Assembly: GCA_958450365.1 (NCBI GenBank)
Contig: CAUEEP010000750.1
Coordinates: 780,001 to 844,000 of the forward strand
DNA: 64,000 bases
Origin: Mesorhabditis belari
Lineage: Eukaryota > Nematoda > Chromadorea > Rhabditida > Rhabditidae
Direction: 5' to 3'
Numbering within the stretch: position 1 is the first letter of the stretch; each line of letters begins with the position of its first letter. The notes under the pieces were generated by a model that saw nothing but the letters and a program-made list of their open reading frames with translations, did no database searches and had not been told where the DNA came from. The translations under genes were made by a program, and so were the position numbers. This document shows positions 10,720-22,343 of the stretch, one piece after another.

Positions 10720-12937
10720 TCAAAATGGTTGAGAAGCTCCACTTCCTCTCGCAGAAGCCCTAAGGTGAGGAGGTATCCAAGTGTATTCACGAGACTTTGA
10801 ATCCGGGACTGCCAGTTGGGTTGTTGTTGTCCTGAATGAGCCTGTGAAAGTTTCTTCAGTAGCAAACGAGGGCATCGATGTACTGGAATGAATTAAATTT
10901 TAGTAAGATCTTTTCGAAAAACCTTTTTGTGAAATTAAATGTGACGTAGAAGTTGAAGGCATTGGTATTCGATTTTATTTCAATGAGCACGTATGGAATT
11001 TGTTGCGATAGCTAATAAAGTAAACATAAACAGTAGAACGAAACTGAAACGACCATGTTTTTCCATTCATCTAGTTTCTTAAGGCAACGTGGATTTCGAA
11101 AGGTGATCCCGATTTCTGTGGTTTGCCCCGAATCGAGAGTGAAGAAAGGCTAAAAAATAAGCCAGGGTTTAAGGACAATAATTGGTCTGTTTGCCAATTA
11201 CCTTTCTATCAATATAATCTCGATTGTCGTGATCAGGGTAAATGAATCGCAACCCTGCTTTGGCTGGTTTCCAACGCGAAAATGAGGCCGTCATTTTTTC
11301 TTTGGTGACATTTTTGAGCACAAAGTATAGTAACGTTCCGTCAAATTTGATTCCTAAATAACCGTGAGCAATGGTGATGACGCAAAAAGACACTTTGAAC
11401 TTGAAAATCACCAAATTGCTGCACCTCATCGTTATCACAAAGTAGCGGTCTCATCAAATCTCGACCACCGAGCAAAGGGCGTTGTTTCGTAAAGGATGGT
11501 ATCCAGTGTCTGTAGAATTGTAAAACAAATGAGGGATAAAAAGTGGCCCAGAATTCCACGCACTAGATATTGCGCAGATCATCGGCTTATGGGAGTTAAA
11601 AAGCTTCTATTGAACTTTTTTCTGACAGACATATTCAACGCAACCACCTAGCTTGACTTTTTCCTTGAATAAAATTGAAACTTTGTACTGACATCGTGGT
11701 GCATAATAAACACTATTGGGATAAATACAAATTTAAACAATACACTTTATTGATTAGCGTTTTCTTGGAAAAACGGGACACTTCTTTAAAATCTTCTTTC
11801 ATTTGAAAATCTCTTATGTACGACAGTTTATCATATAATATAAATGAATAAAGAGTTTGGCTAAAAATCTTATTTATATATTAACTCCTAATATCACCAC
11901 GATGCCAGTACAAAATTTTAATTTTATGGCAAAAGTCCTATGGTGGTGACGATGGTCTGAAATTTCAAGTACGGAATGTCATGCAATCAAAAAAAATCTC
12001 CGAAAAAGGCAAAAAATCGCGATGTCAAAAAAACAGCTTTGACACCAAGACCGCCACCTTGAGCCACTTAAACTTTTTGGAAATTTAAGTTTAAATGGAG
12101 GACTTTTTTTGGACAACCTTTAGTCAAGGCAATCACCTACCTATTCGAGCTATCCCGCGTCGGTAATCTCGTCTCATTCCATTCTTTCAAATCAAAACGA
12201 AGACAACGATATTTCATGAAGATGGTTTTGTCTTGTGCATCTTTCCAATGGAAATACAAATCCACGTGCGGAAAAAGTTCCACCTAAAAAACATGACATC
12301 TGATTTCCCATTTTCACTCATACCTTAGTTATTCAGTTAAGTTAGTGTGTACAATCAATGTCATTGCTCATTAAAAGAGCATCGTATAAGACTCACTTGT
12401 GTGGCCCAGTCCTTGATTGTTTCTTGAAGCGGATCCCAGTCGAGATTGAACATAAATGGTTCAGATTCTCCAGCAGCGACTCTCCGCGAATACTAACATT
12501 TCGTGCTCACCTATGAAAACTTTTTTCTTACCCGATTTTCAGAGTCCCGTCTATTGATGTAAATCATGGTTGGCTCTCTTTTTTTGAACTTAACTTCGAC
12601 CTCATTTTTCGAAAAGTTCCGAAGTTCAAAAGAGAGTAATCTTCCGTTCCATTTGGCTTCTAAAAAGTTTTCATAAACGGTAAAAACAAATGAAAATACG
12701 GTGAACTTGAAGCTGTAGATCTTCGCCTTCGAGAAAATCTCGAGAAAGAGTGTCGGTGATGTCTTCGTAGAAAGTCCACTGAGGTTCCTGCAACGTCATT
12801 AAGCCGTTTTCCTTGGAAAAATGAATTTTATGTGATGGACAGAAGCAAAAGTGTTTTTTTGCAAATGAACAGCTAAAGGCCTTTGATGAGACAGATAAAC
12901 CGATCACTCGCTTTATTTTATTGATTTGACCCATCAC
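10720..12937 (-). CDS. orphan two-module protein (left copy), one frameshift
   Basis: Exons on the minus strand: 12937-12700, 12659-12532, 12492-12397, 12283-12141, 11509-11202, 11149-11054, 11011-10923 and 10882-10720. All junction phases agree except inside exon 5, which is one base out of frame near 11430. I do not recognise the family. Two segments resemble each other: QAKWNGRLLSFELRNFSKNE ... FMFNLDWDPLQ ... HWIPSFTKQRP, and AHGYLGIKFDGTLLYFVLKN ... IGITFRNPR ... TSMPSFATEE. This suggests an internal duplication of a module of about 120 residues. The same frameshift exists in the right copy (44090-45841), so it predates the duplication, or the exon boundary is misread. The left copy keeps an open first exon, whereas the right copy has lost a base there. 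Function unknown. Confidence 0.55.
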
Positions 12938-13002
12938 TAAAAATTCTATGTTCCTTGATTTGTGGAAATTGTAGTTTTAATTAGAATAGCTTTTATTACA
13001 TC

Positions 13003-13510
13003 GCTACAGAAAACACTTGCTTGTATTGTTGTATATTGTCAAAGTGATTCGATATTTTGCACTGTGTACCAATTCTTCAAGAAAACGAAAACAGACTCCA
13101 ATATTAGACATTCAATTACACAATTATGGCAACTCGATTTCTCGACTCTAACTCGATGCCCAATTATTCAATTCCCCTAATTTCATATTTATATGAAATT
13201 TCAAGTAAATTTCTATGGTAATTTCAAGCTTTAGGTCAGAAACATAGTGTTATGCTTTTTATAGTACTTCGAAGTCCAGAGGTGCCAACCACTCGGCAGA
13301 ATCGTTGAAAATATGAAATTAGGGGAATTGAATAATTGGGCGTTTAGTTACAGTCAAAAAACCAAGTTTCCATAATTGTGCCCAACTGTATTTGAATGTC
13401 TAATATTGGAGTCTGTTTTTGTTTTCTTGAAGAATTGGTACACAGTGCAAAACCTCGAATCACTTTGACAATATACAACAATACAAGCAAGTGTTTTCTG
13501 TACACTTTCG
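13003..13510. repeat. hairpin element with long inverted arms
   Basis: Bases 13003-13190 and 13312-13510 are inverted copies (for example caattcttcaagaaaac and gttttcttgaagaattg, and cccaattattcaattcccct and its complement). The loop is about 120 bp. It inserted into the left copy of a duplicated segment and has no equivalent near 42870. Confidence 0.82.
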
Positions 13511-13562
13511 ACTTTGAGACAGTAAGCTTCAACTCACCCCGGACATCACTGTTTTCCTTTGC

Positions 13563-13730
13563 CTATATTTTGAAGGGTTTTGAAGGGTTAAGGTAGCGAC
13601 CGATCGTTAAACGCGATTTTCCCAATTGTCGGGCAATCTCTCGATTTGAGCTCCCTTTGCTATGCAATAAGGCAACCTGTCCTTTATCGAACACGTCAAG
13701 AGCTGTTTCAGAGGGCAGCAACCTAAAATA
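13563..13730 (-). pseudogene. Tc1/Tc3-type transposase N-terminal fragment
   Basis: On the minus strand the residues VFDKGQVALLHSKGSSNREI followed by ARQLGKSRLTIGRYL form a paired-like helix-turn-helix, as at the start of Tc3-type transposases. No catalytic domain follows, so this is a fragment. Confidence 0.62.
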
Positions 13731-13799
13731 AAATAATTGGGTAGGGAAAACAAAGAAAAATGATGCAAACAATAAGGAAAACAATGTGGAGTACTTGAT

Positions 13800-14434
13800 G
13801 TGAAACGATCGTTTTTAATAATTAGTGAGAAATTTTTGGGAATTATTTGAAAAGGGTTTGTAAATTTATGTTTATTAAGGTATTTAAACGCGCTCTGTTC
13901 AAGTTAGTTTAACAAAATTGGTACGATAGCATCGTTTTTATTATGGATTTATTTTTAGAAATGAATAAAACACTTGTGCAGTGCGTGAGAGAGGAACTGA
14001 TGAAGCAAAGATTATTTAGATATTTTATTCCGAATCTAGCACAATCACTAATCTAGCGAGAAAATACAATAAATAAAATCAATCGTTGATTCAGTGTTTC
14101 AAAAGCCAAAGAAAAGCGATACAAAGTGGGCTCCGTTTATCACACAAACGATCTTCAGAGGAAGGACAAGAGAATCAGAGATATTCAAAATCAAAACAGC
14201 AAATAGGATTTCACAGAAAAGAGCTACTTTTCTGCGCAGGGGATAAAAGGAAATTTTTTGACAGATTCGATGAAAAAAAAGTTTTGAACGTTGTAAATAA
14301 GGCCGATAGACTTTTGTTGATATTTTGCCACCATAACTGTGGGACACCTGTATACAACGAAAGAATTATTTGGTCCCTTCCGTTCCGCTATAGAGAACGT
14401 CGACTGTACTTCTATTTTGTCGCGGAACCTTAGC
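13800..14434. other. duplicated non-coding stretch
   Basis: Bases 13925-14140 match 42925-43135 in the same orientation (aataaaacacttgtgcagtg). Open frames here are short and unlike any family. A pogo-like end (cgctatagagaacgtcgact) is at about 14386-14410. Confidence 0.55.
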
Positions 14435-15640
14435 ACACCCACCCACCTAACAACGACTTTTGCCTTTTCTTAACACCTTTAAATGATCGATACTCTAAGG
14501 CTTTGTACGGTTTTAAACTTAAAAACTATGTTCTCGTTTTGAAGGTTTGAAATCTTAAATCTGTTCGGATTTGTGCAGTGGTTAGACTAAGAACAAGATT
14601 CCAAGAAATTGTTTGTGTTTATTTGCAGATTCCATGGAAGCAAAGCAAAGTCATTCCACTCCCGGATTGAATCGAAGTCGTTGAGGAAAGTGTTGAACGA
14701 AGAGTTCATTCTGAAATTAGTGCATAAGTAAACAGCATAGATATGTTTTAATCGTTATTATTATTATTATTAAGAAATATTACGAACTTGGCTATTAAAA
14801 TAATGCGATTCGGAGGCTAATCGACACCTTTCTTCATCGGATGGAGACGGCAAGATGACACCATCGTCCGGCTCTTCGCTGTTCATAAACGCGTGAAAGG
14901 CGATCTGTGTTTGCAAATATTAGTGTTTTCAAGTATTTCAGTCTATATAAACCTAATCGTTTGATTCAACTAGTACGTCTAGCTATATCTGAATGACCTG
15001 TAGCCATTTGTACGCCGGCCTAGCCTGTATTCAATCGCAAATTCAACTTTTTTCTAATACCTGGCTCATCAGAATCTTGCTAGCAATAATTCAAATAAAA
15101 CTTTACTCGTAGTTTTCCATAACTTTAACAATCTCTAAGAAGAGTAAAATGTAAATACAATGCCAGTATCCAAAAGGAATCAAAGGAGAGACTTTGCTCC
15201 TCCCTGGACGATCAAAAAAGACAAAAATTTCAATTTTCTCAATAATTATAAAAATTTTTGAGTTTTGTCTTTTCCAGAAATTTGAATAACGCTTGTCCCT
15301 CTCTGTGAAATTTCCTGGAAATTCCTGGATAATTTCTTGCTACCTAGCAATGAAATACTCACCATGAAAGATCGAGTTTTCCAAGCCGCACTCCATTGCG
15401 CGTCGCAAGTCTCCACGCAAAGCCTAGAAAGAGTTTCATGAAATAGAAATAAACAATATTTAAAAATTAGTAAAAAAGCTTAGAACTAATACATTCAACA
15501 AACCTTTCGCCGGGCTCAAAGCGTCCATTGGGCGTATCCATGTAGAGGGAAATGCCGCAAAGTGGGTAACTCGTCGGGTAAATGATTCGGCCATAATAAA
15601 TACCACCTAAAATACGATGGATATTAAGATTTGAAAAATA
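14435..15640. repeat. direct duplication, copy 2 (UBE2J block)
   Basis: This is the partner of 6510-9000. It lacks the mariner insertion, and at about 15625 it is cut off by mariner transposase sequence. Confidence 0.85.
14770..15606 (-). pseudogene. UBE2J-type E2, decayed copy 2
   Basis: Three exons remain on the minus strand: 15606-15504 (GGIYYGRIIYPTSYP ... TPNGRFEPGER), 15423-15363 and 14904-14770 (SPSDEERCRLASES). The upstream exon present in copy 1 is replaced by mariner sequence. The catalytic-cysteine segment is absent here too, so the loss predates the duplication. Confidence 0.66.
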
Positions 15641-15800
15641 GTTTTCAATTGTCACATGTCTGACGTCACAAAATTCTGCTAATTCCCGAAATTTGGAATC
15701 AATTTTAATAGAATTGAGCAAATCGTCATTTGAGATTCGTGGCTCATCGTGGCTGCTTTCGTTGCCGTCTCTAAAACGTTGAAACCATCGACGACACTGA
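15625..15800 (-). pseudogene. mariner transposase N-terminal fragment
   Basis: The minus strand reads QRFRDGNESSHDEPRISNDD and then SIKIDSKFRELAEF and VTIENYFSN, part of a mariner DNA-binding region. It is a close relative of the piece at 18400-18560. Confidence 0.75.
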
Positions 15801-16040
15801 CTTACACTGATACAATCATCTCCAAAAGCTTTGGCAAGTGAACGGTGAGATTCAGCAGTGGTTTTTCCTTAATTTCAAAAATTTCAAATTTCAAAAAATT
15901 TCAAATTAACATATAGCTTGAATATTTCTCTGAAAAACGATTTTAGATTAGGTTGACAAGTTATAAACGATTAGGCAACAACTTGTCTTAGGCAATTTGA
16001 GGCAACAACCTGTCTATTCCATAGACCGCAAAAAAGAACA

Positions 16041-16462
16041 TTAATCCAAAAGGTACTCTCCATTATTATCAATGACTTCTTGCCATCTTTGACGCATTTC
16101 CTTGATATTATTCTCAACAAACTGAGCGTCCTTTTTAAGCAAAGTAGAAATCAAGTGCGTTTTTGACTTGTGCATGATCATTGAAATGTTTTCCATAAAG
16201 GAAACATCGAACATTTCTGCCAATTCTCGTGTAGTGAGTGTTAGATCCTCTTCAATTTCTGCCAGCAAATCCACATCAGTCACTCCTGGAGGGTGCCTCT
16301 CATGCTGCTCATCCTGGAGACTTTCGTTGCCACTTTGAAAGCGTTGAAACCATTTTCGACATTGACTTTCGCTAATATTTCCATCTCCAAAAGCGGAAAT
16401 AATTGTACGATGAGAAGATCAATAAAGTCCGTTTTGTGCATGATCATCGAAAAGTTTTCCAT
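16041..16462 (-). pseudogene. rearranged mariner transposase fragments
   Basis: Bases 16460-16270 carry an N-terminal piece (RFQSGNESLQDEQ-like). It is joined to a C-terminal piece that ends RWQEVIDNNGEYLLD at 16041. The middle with the catalytic aspartates is missing. Confidence 0.72.
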
Positions 16463-16635
16463 AGACGAATTGCTTTAACGATCGAAACAAATGGTAATCT
16501 GAGGGTGTAGGTAACTGAAATAGCTAATATGTGAAATTTGGGAAATTTTGAATTCGCATAAATGTAGAATATTTGGATTAAATAAATATTTATATAGTTA
16601 ATTGAAAAATCTAAGGAACCTATCGAAAATATCCT

Positions 16636-17110
16636 TTGTTTGTCAAGTCAGCTCATGAGTTGAAAGAATTGGCGAAAATTCAGCATTTTATTAAGGGAAA
16701 AGCCACGCTGCCGTTCAAGCCAACAAATGCACCAATTAAACTAGGTGATTTCATTAGAAACCAATTATTTCTGCAAAATAACATTAAAACGGGTTTAAAA
16801 ATATTTAATGCCTGGATTTTCTTGAGAGTATGAAGTCGGGTAGTCAAAAAGGGCTAACTCGATGATGCGGTTTAGACACCTTAGCTAAAGAAAACCTATC
16901 TTCGTGTCAATAGATAAAAGATAGAGAAAAAAAAGTTTGATATTTCGCCAAAATTTCAGAGAAATTCATTCAGCCAATTTTTCCGTAGAGTTTTTTATAG
17001 ATTTTTACGAAAAGGCGTTTTCACTCTCGAATTTGCTTGAAAGGAACCGAAATTCATTTAAAAGTGAAATTGAACAAAAACACTTTTTTATAGGAACTAT
17101 AGATTAATTG
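16636..17110. repeat. dispersed repeat, copy 1
   Basis: Bases from about 16715 to 17107 resemble 19370-19785 (shared words aatagcattaaaacgg-like, tagataaaagatagag, ttcattcagccaattt). The first 57 bp are an inverted copy of 6246-6302. The ends are ill-defined. Confidence 0.6.
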
Positions 17111-17189
17111 GTGAATTTGTTACTTTTTAACAGAAGTACGAAAAAAATGAAAAAGACGTTTGATCAACCTAATAGATTGAATACTGTCA

Positions 17190-18600
17190 GGGTGTAAAGA
17201 AAATAATGCGCGCTTCGAATTTCCTGGTGCTAGAATTGTGTTTCGAATGTGCTTCGAATTTTGCCAATGTTTGCCAATGTATCGATGAGAATTTGAGTTT
17301 TGTTTGGCCTTGACGTCAATCGTCCAGAACATGAATTTGACCAACTCCCGGCTATTTTCAAGAATGTTATTCACGAAGCACCCACGGAAGCTTCAGACAC
17401 ACATTTACCGAAATTTCCTGCTTTGTCTTTACCACTTTCACCAAAAGCTGTTCATTCTTGTGTAAAGGATACACGAAAGAGAATTCTATGCGAAATCTAG
17501 CAAATTGCAAATTGGCTGATCAGAAACGAGAAAGAAACACAAGTTTAGTGTGAATTGCATACTAAAGAAAGTGTAAAGAAAATAATGCGCGTTCTTGATC
17601 AAAACTATTTGAAAACGAGAATTTGAAACCTAAAGATCGGCCAGAAGCTAAAAAAATTGCTCGCGATCTTATAAAAAAGGAATAAATACCAAATTTTGAA
17701 CAAATCATCTCGAGTACTTTAGATCAATTGGTAAGGTATTCTTCATTTGTATCGATAACTTCTTGTCATCTTCTGTGTAGATCCCGGATTACATCGTCAA
17801 ATTTAAACGGTTCCTTAGAGGTAAAATAGGCGTGGAGCTTTTTTATGAATTGAGCATGACTATCAAATTGTACATCTCTCAAGAAGTGCGAACATCCGAA
17901 ATAAAAAATAATCTAACGGTGCAAGATCAGGGGAGTAAGGTGCGTGAGGTAAAAGTTACCAAGCTAGCTCCTCAATTTTTTATGAGTAACTTTTGTAGTG
18001 TGTTTTAGCGTTATCATCGGACTCTTGACGGTTTGATCCCCAATTTCTTTAAAGCTTCGCTAACTCTCACTAGCTGTTTCGAGTAAAGGTCTGCATCGAC
18101 TGCTTGCTTAAGTTTTAGCACTTCATAATGTACCAATCCGTTCGAATTCCACCATAAAAAGAGCTTTGATTCATGAATATCGGACTTGGGGGTGGTTTGC
18201 GGGCTTCACCAGCAAAGAGCCATTGATTTTTTCTAGTGACATTGTCATAACTGATCCAAGTCTCAGCAGAAGTCAAGATTCTGCCGAATGTGCGTTTGCA
18301 CTTTTGAAGCAAGATGGAGCACTCGGTGACACGAGCTATTTGGTTGCCTTGGGTCAGCTCACGTGGAATCCATTGTCCATGTCGAACCTTCTTCCCAAGT
18401 TGATGCAAATAGTTTTCAATTGTCACATGGCTGACGTCACAAAATCCTGCTAATTCCGGAAATTTGGAATCAATTTTAATAGAATTGGGCAAATCGTCAT
18501 TTGAGATTCGTGGCTCATCGTGGCTGCTTTCGTTGCCGTCTCTAAAACGTTGAAACAATCAGCGACACTGACTTTCACTGAGCCTAAGCTGGAGTCAAGG
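17190..18600 (-). pseudogene. mariner transposase relic with captured sequence
   Basis: The block starts with tcagggtgtaaagaaaataa. The transposase reads on the minus strand from about 18560 (RFRDGNESSHDEPR, DVSHVTIENYLHQLGKKV, RILTSAETWISYDN, NQWLFAGE) to about 17730 (mariner C-terminus), with frameshifts after about 18115. Bases 17617-17725 do not belong to mariner but match intron 2 of the two H2A genes, so the element has picked up a host fragment or the reverse. Confidence 0.78.
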
Positions 18601-18937
18601 TTTGTCATTGAGAAAAGCTTTTCTTTTGAGCACGAGAAGTTAAAAAGATTTCAATCGATATCGTTTTAAATGAAAGACTGAATTGAGGATAATGAATAGT
18701 TGTAAGATTGTCTGCTATAAATCCAGTCAAAGACAATGAGGAAGAAAGGAATGGGAAAGAAATGGAAGGGGGATTGAACCTTCGACTCTCTACTTATCGG
18801 GCAGACGCTTTGCCAGGGAAAAAATAGGAAATACAAGGTAGAAAGAAAGGAGGAAAGAAAGAAAGAGAGAAGGAAATCAAATCAAAAAGAAGAAATAAAA
18901 TACAACAAGAAAATCAAGTAAATCTATTTATTGTTAG
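18601..18937. other. purine-rich stretch upstream of the carboxypeptidase exons
   Basis: No exon of the missing 5' part of the carboxypeptidase gene is visible here. A weak tRNA-like patch lies at about 18770-18825 on the minus strand (ggttcaatcc box), and a gaaag-rich run at 18840-18890. Confidence 0.45.
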
Positions 18938-20736
18938 GTGTTGATCTACACCGGTGACACGGATATTTTTGACATTCATTTCGCCGCTCAATGGTTCACG
19001 AATCGTTTGGCTAACAACAGTAAATTCACGGTTTTTTTTTCTTTTGAAATTTTATGTAAAATGAACTTTAGGTGAATAAAGCAAAAACTGAATGGTATTT
19101 CCAATACAATCCAACCTATTTCCCAATGGTGGCCGGATATCAAACGAGGTTCAGCGGTGGTTTGGATGTGATCACGGTGAAGGTGAGAGAGAGAGAGAGA
19201 GAGAAAAGAAAAGACAAGGGAACTCATCTTTAAATCTGTCTTTAATTGTACTGTACCAAAAACTGTAAAAAAATGCTTTACTTCTAGAAGCAATCTTCAC
19301 TCATTCAGTTCACTAATTCCAGAAATTCATCTCCAGAAAGTCTTTTCATTCCTTTCGTATTTCCGTTTAAAACCAATACATCCACCAATTCAAATACGGT
19401 TTTTTATTAGAAAAGCCAATTATTTTCCTGCAAAATAGCATTAAAACGGATTTTAAATTGTTTATTTTTGAATTTTGATCAAAAAGGGCAACAAAAAGTC
19501 ACTTGATCATCCCGTTTTGACACTTTTTTACTAAGAATACCTATCTTTGTGTCTATAGATAAAAGATAGAGCATAAAAAGTTTAATAAATAGCCAAATTT
19601 TCAGAGAAATTCATTCAGCCAATTTCTTTGTAGAGATTTTTATAGATTTTGATGAAAAAACAGGGTTTTTACTCTCGATTTTGCGCTAAAAGTGAACCGA
19701 AATTGACTTAAAAAGATGGAAATTGAACAAGAAAGACTTTTTATAGAGTAATTGGTAGAGAAATAATAGAGAAAACGATAGATTAATTGATAAATTTGTT
19801 TTCATTAGATGAACGAAAAGAAAGGAAAAAAACTTTCTGGACAACTGAATCGTAAGAGACTTGAATGGGAATTAGAAGCTTTATCAAGACTATTGCTAAC
19901 AACAAAACTATCAGGAACAATAATTTACTCTTTATTGAGAATTACTTTACTTTACTTATGTGCTTTTATCTCAATTCACTAGATCTGGCCAGACTTGTGA
20001 GCTTAATGAATAGCAAAATAAGATTTATTCAATGCACATGTGGCAGCAAAGCGTGTGAAAAACGTTTTAACAAAGCTTAAGGAAACAATTTGTAGCAGGA
20101 ATCTAGAAATCTAGACATCTAGAAATCCAGGCATCTAGAAATCTAGAGACAAAATCTAGAGAAACTAAAGCCTGCTAGAGAAATCATTTTGATGAAAACA
20201 AAAAGAAACCAGCTTTGAGAAACAAATGAGAGAAACTTCTACCAAAATAGAAAGGAAGGGTCCTTTTATCCCCCAATTAAGTACGACATTGTCTAATGTA
20301 CAGTATTTCTCGTGCCTTATTAGAAAACGGGTATCTTTCTAGTGACTGATTATCACAACCAGTCGCTGACTTAAGTCCGACTTGGGTAATTGAACCGATA
20401 AACTCGCCAACCATCAGTAATTCAGAAAATTTTTAGGGGGCCGGCCATATGGTGCCAACCGATTTGCCAGCTCAATCCGCTCAAATGATGTACAATTGGT
20501 TGAATGGAATCGATTACAGTGTTCCGAATCCATTCAATCCACCTGAACCCACTGCCGAGCCAAGCACTGATACAACAACTACAGCAGCAACGGGAACGAC
20601 GGCGACTGCTGGAACGGGAACAACCACTACCGGAACGGGAACGATGACAACTGGAACAGGAACAACTGGAACTGGACCAACAACAACTACAACAACCACT
20701 ACAACAACAACAACAACAACAACCACAACAACAACC

Positions 20737-20833
<97 letters not shown>

Positions 20834-20982
20834 CTACCACCCGTCGCACAACCACAAAATCATCCAATCAATCCTCGATTCTCACCACGATTTGTCTCTT
20901 CTTTGTTTCTGTGATTCTATTCAGATCAGAGTTTTCAAATTTTGTTCACTTATTCCTTTCTTTTGCTCAATTTTTTGATTAG
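18938..20982 (+). CDS. serine carboxypeptidase (peptidase S10), 3' part, with Thr-rich tail
   Basis: Exons 18938-19030, 19072-19182 and 20437-20982 join in frame. The first holds VLIYTGDTDIFDIHFAAQWF, the S10 region with the catalytic aspartate (family pattern YxGDxD). The second holds FSGGLDVITVK. The third opens GAGHMVPTD with the catalytic histidine and then AQMMYNWLNGIDYS, typical of S10 ends. Known members are lysosomal or secreted and remove C-terminal residues. About 90 residues follow, almost all threonine, encoded by a nearly pure (aca)n run, then a hydrophobic segment (TTICLFFVSVILF) that could be a membrane or GPI signal. The exon with the catalytic serine (GESYAG) is not in the window. 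Mariner debris occupies the upstream space, so this is either 5'-truncated or lies across a break. Intron 2 is 1,254 nt and contains a dispersed repeat. A polyadenylation-like aataaa follows at 20997. Confidence 0.75.
19370..19785. repeat. dispersed repeat, copy 2 (in carboxypeptidase intron)
   Basis: Related to 16715-17107 in the same orientation. It accounts for much of the unusual length of intron 19183-20436. Confidence 0.6.
20685..20835. repeat. (ACA)n microsatellite within the coding exon
   Basis: A run of about 50 aca/acc/act triplets encodes the polythreonine tail of the carboxypeptidase. Read on the other strand it gives a meaningless polyvaline frame. Confidence 0.95.
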
Positions 20983-21030
20983 AGGTTTCTCTGAGAATAA
21001 ATTTATGGTTATACTGAAAATTGGAAACTA

Positions 21031-22343
21031 ACGGGTTATAAGGCAAAAATGAGACTCCGTTTATAATCCAATTTATCCAAGATTTTATTTAATTCAAACA
21101 AAAGTATGATATATCATTTGAAAGAAGAAGACAAATGCAACAAAATGAAACAGCTAATTATTTTCTATCACTCCGTTTCTCCTGATTTTATCAATCCTCT
21201 TCTTAGTACCCTCCGCGAGACGATGTACAAGTCTTGGCTCCATGTTCCGCAGACAATACTTAATCCGGTTCGATAGTTGCTGCGTGGTTTCTGCTTTCCA
21301 AGCGTTGGAATAAACTCTCCCTTTCAAAATAGCCCAAAAATCTTCAATTGACCGAGCTTCTGGCAGATTAGCCGGGTTATCTTCCTTAGCCACGTAATTT
21401 ACGTTCTCCTGATTAAGGTGCTGCATCACAACTTTTGCGTGGTGGGAGCTAGCTTTATCTAGCCAAAACACATAGTTGTCATTATAGTTGGCTCGGATGT
21501 AAGGAATTAAACGCTTCTTGATGCACTCTTCTAGGTAAATGACACTGTTGATTGCAAAGTTGGATTCCTTAATGAGCGGCTCCGACCAACCGGCTGGTCC
21601 AATTGCTAACCACACCAAAACCTTCTTCTCAAACTTCGTTTTTGTGGAAAATTTTGTACTGGAGGGTGTATTCTTGATGTCCGAGGTATAGAAGAAGTTG
21701 TTTCCATTGACAGAAGAATGAGAAAGAGTGAAATATGACTCGTCATCAAGGACCCAAGCAACCTTAGAGAATTTTCGATACAGTCGTCCACACAACTTCT
21801 TGGCATCCGCTTGTTGCTTCTCAGTACGTTGTGGAATTCGTTGTTTCTTGCGAGCTTTTATTCCCAACTTCTTTAAGGTTCTATTGATAGTCGACTGGCT
21901 GCATTTGAAGCGTTTAGCCGCTTGATATTGTGAGATTCCGTCTTTGTTATCCATTGCTTTCCTCAGTGTAGCTCTTTTGCGTGTAGTCATCTTTCTGTTG
22001 GAGCCACCAGAACCTGCCTGACGAATTGCAGACAAGTTGCCTTTGAAACGATTGAGAATGCGATATAAAGTTGCTTTGGTACTCCTTCGGCTTGACAATG
22101 GCACATGGTGTAGAGTTTTCCCGCATTGATGTTCGCAGAGTAGGAGTTGTACACTCTCAATCTCAACGTCTCTTGCTTTGAAGCCATTTCTAAAGTTCTA
22201 ATTTATTGCAGAAAAAAAACGAAGAAAACAAACAAAAACTAGAAAGAAAGTGCTACAAACTGCATGTTTACAATTCAATAGAATGCTAATACAATGATTT
22301 TCCGGTGCATTTAATCGAGTCTCATTTTTGCCGTATAACCCGT
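21031..22343 (-). mobile_element. Tc1/IS630-type DNA transposon, nearly complete
   Basis: Inverted ends acgggttataaggcaaaaat (left) and the near complement at 22323-22343 are flanked by TA. The element is about 1.3 kb and holds one transposase frame on the minus strand. Size and structure are those of an autonomous Tc1-like element, perhaps disabled only by the frameshift in its ORF. Confidence 0.88.
21154..22187 (-). CDS. Tc1/mariner-superfamily transposase, one frameshift
   Basis: From 22104 down to 21154 there are 316 open codons. An N-terminal helix-turn-helix (YQAAKRFKCSQSTINRTLKK) precedes a DDE domain: first aspartate in AWVLDDESYF, second in FWLDKASSHHA, and the glutamate in EARSIEDFWAILKG. 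A likely true start, MASKQETLRLRVYNSYSAN, lies at 22187 in a neighbouring frame. The two frames meet near 22110-22120, so one base has been gained or lost. Without the first helix the product would probably not bind DNA normally. No host gene is interrupted. Confidence 0.85.

Noticed and set aside
18770..18830. Minus-strand tRNA-like patch with a ggttcaatcc box
   Set aside because: The T arm does not pair and no acceptor stem or anticodon arm can be formed; too degraded to call.
20514..20867. Minus-strand polyvaline frame
   Set aside because: It is the complement of the (ACA)n threonine tail of the carboxypeptidase and has no independent support.
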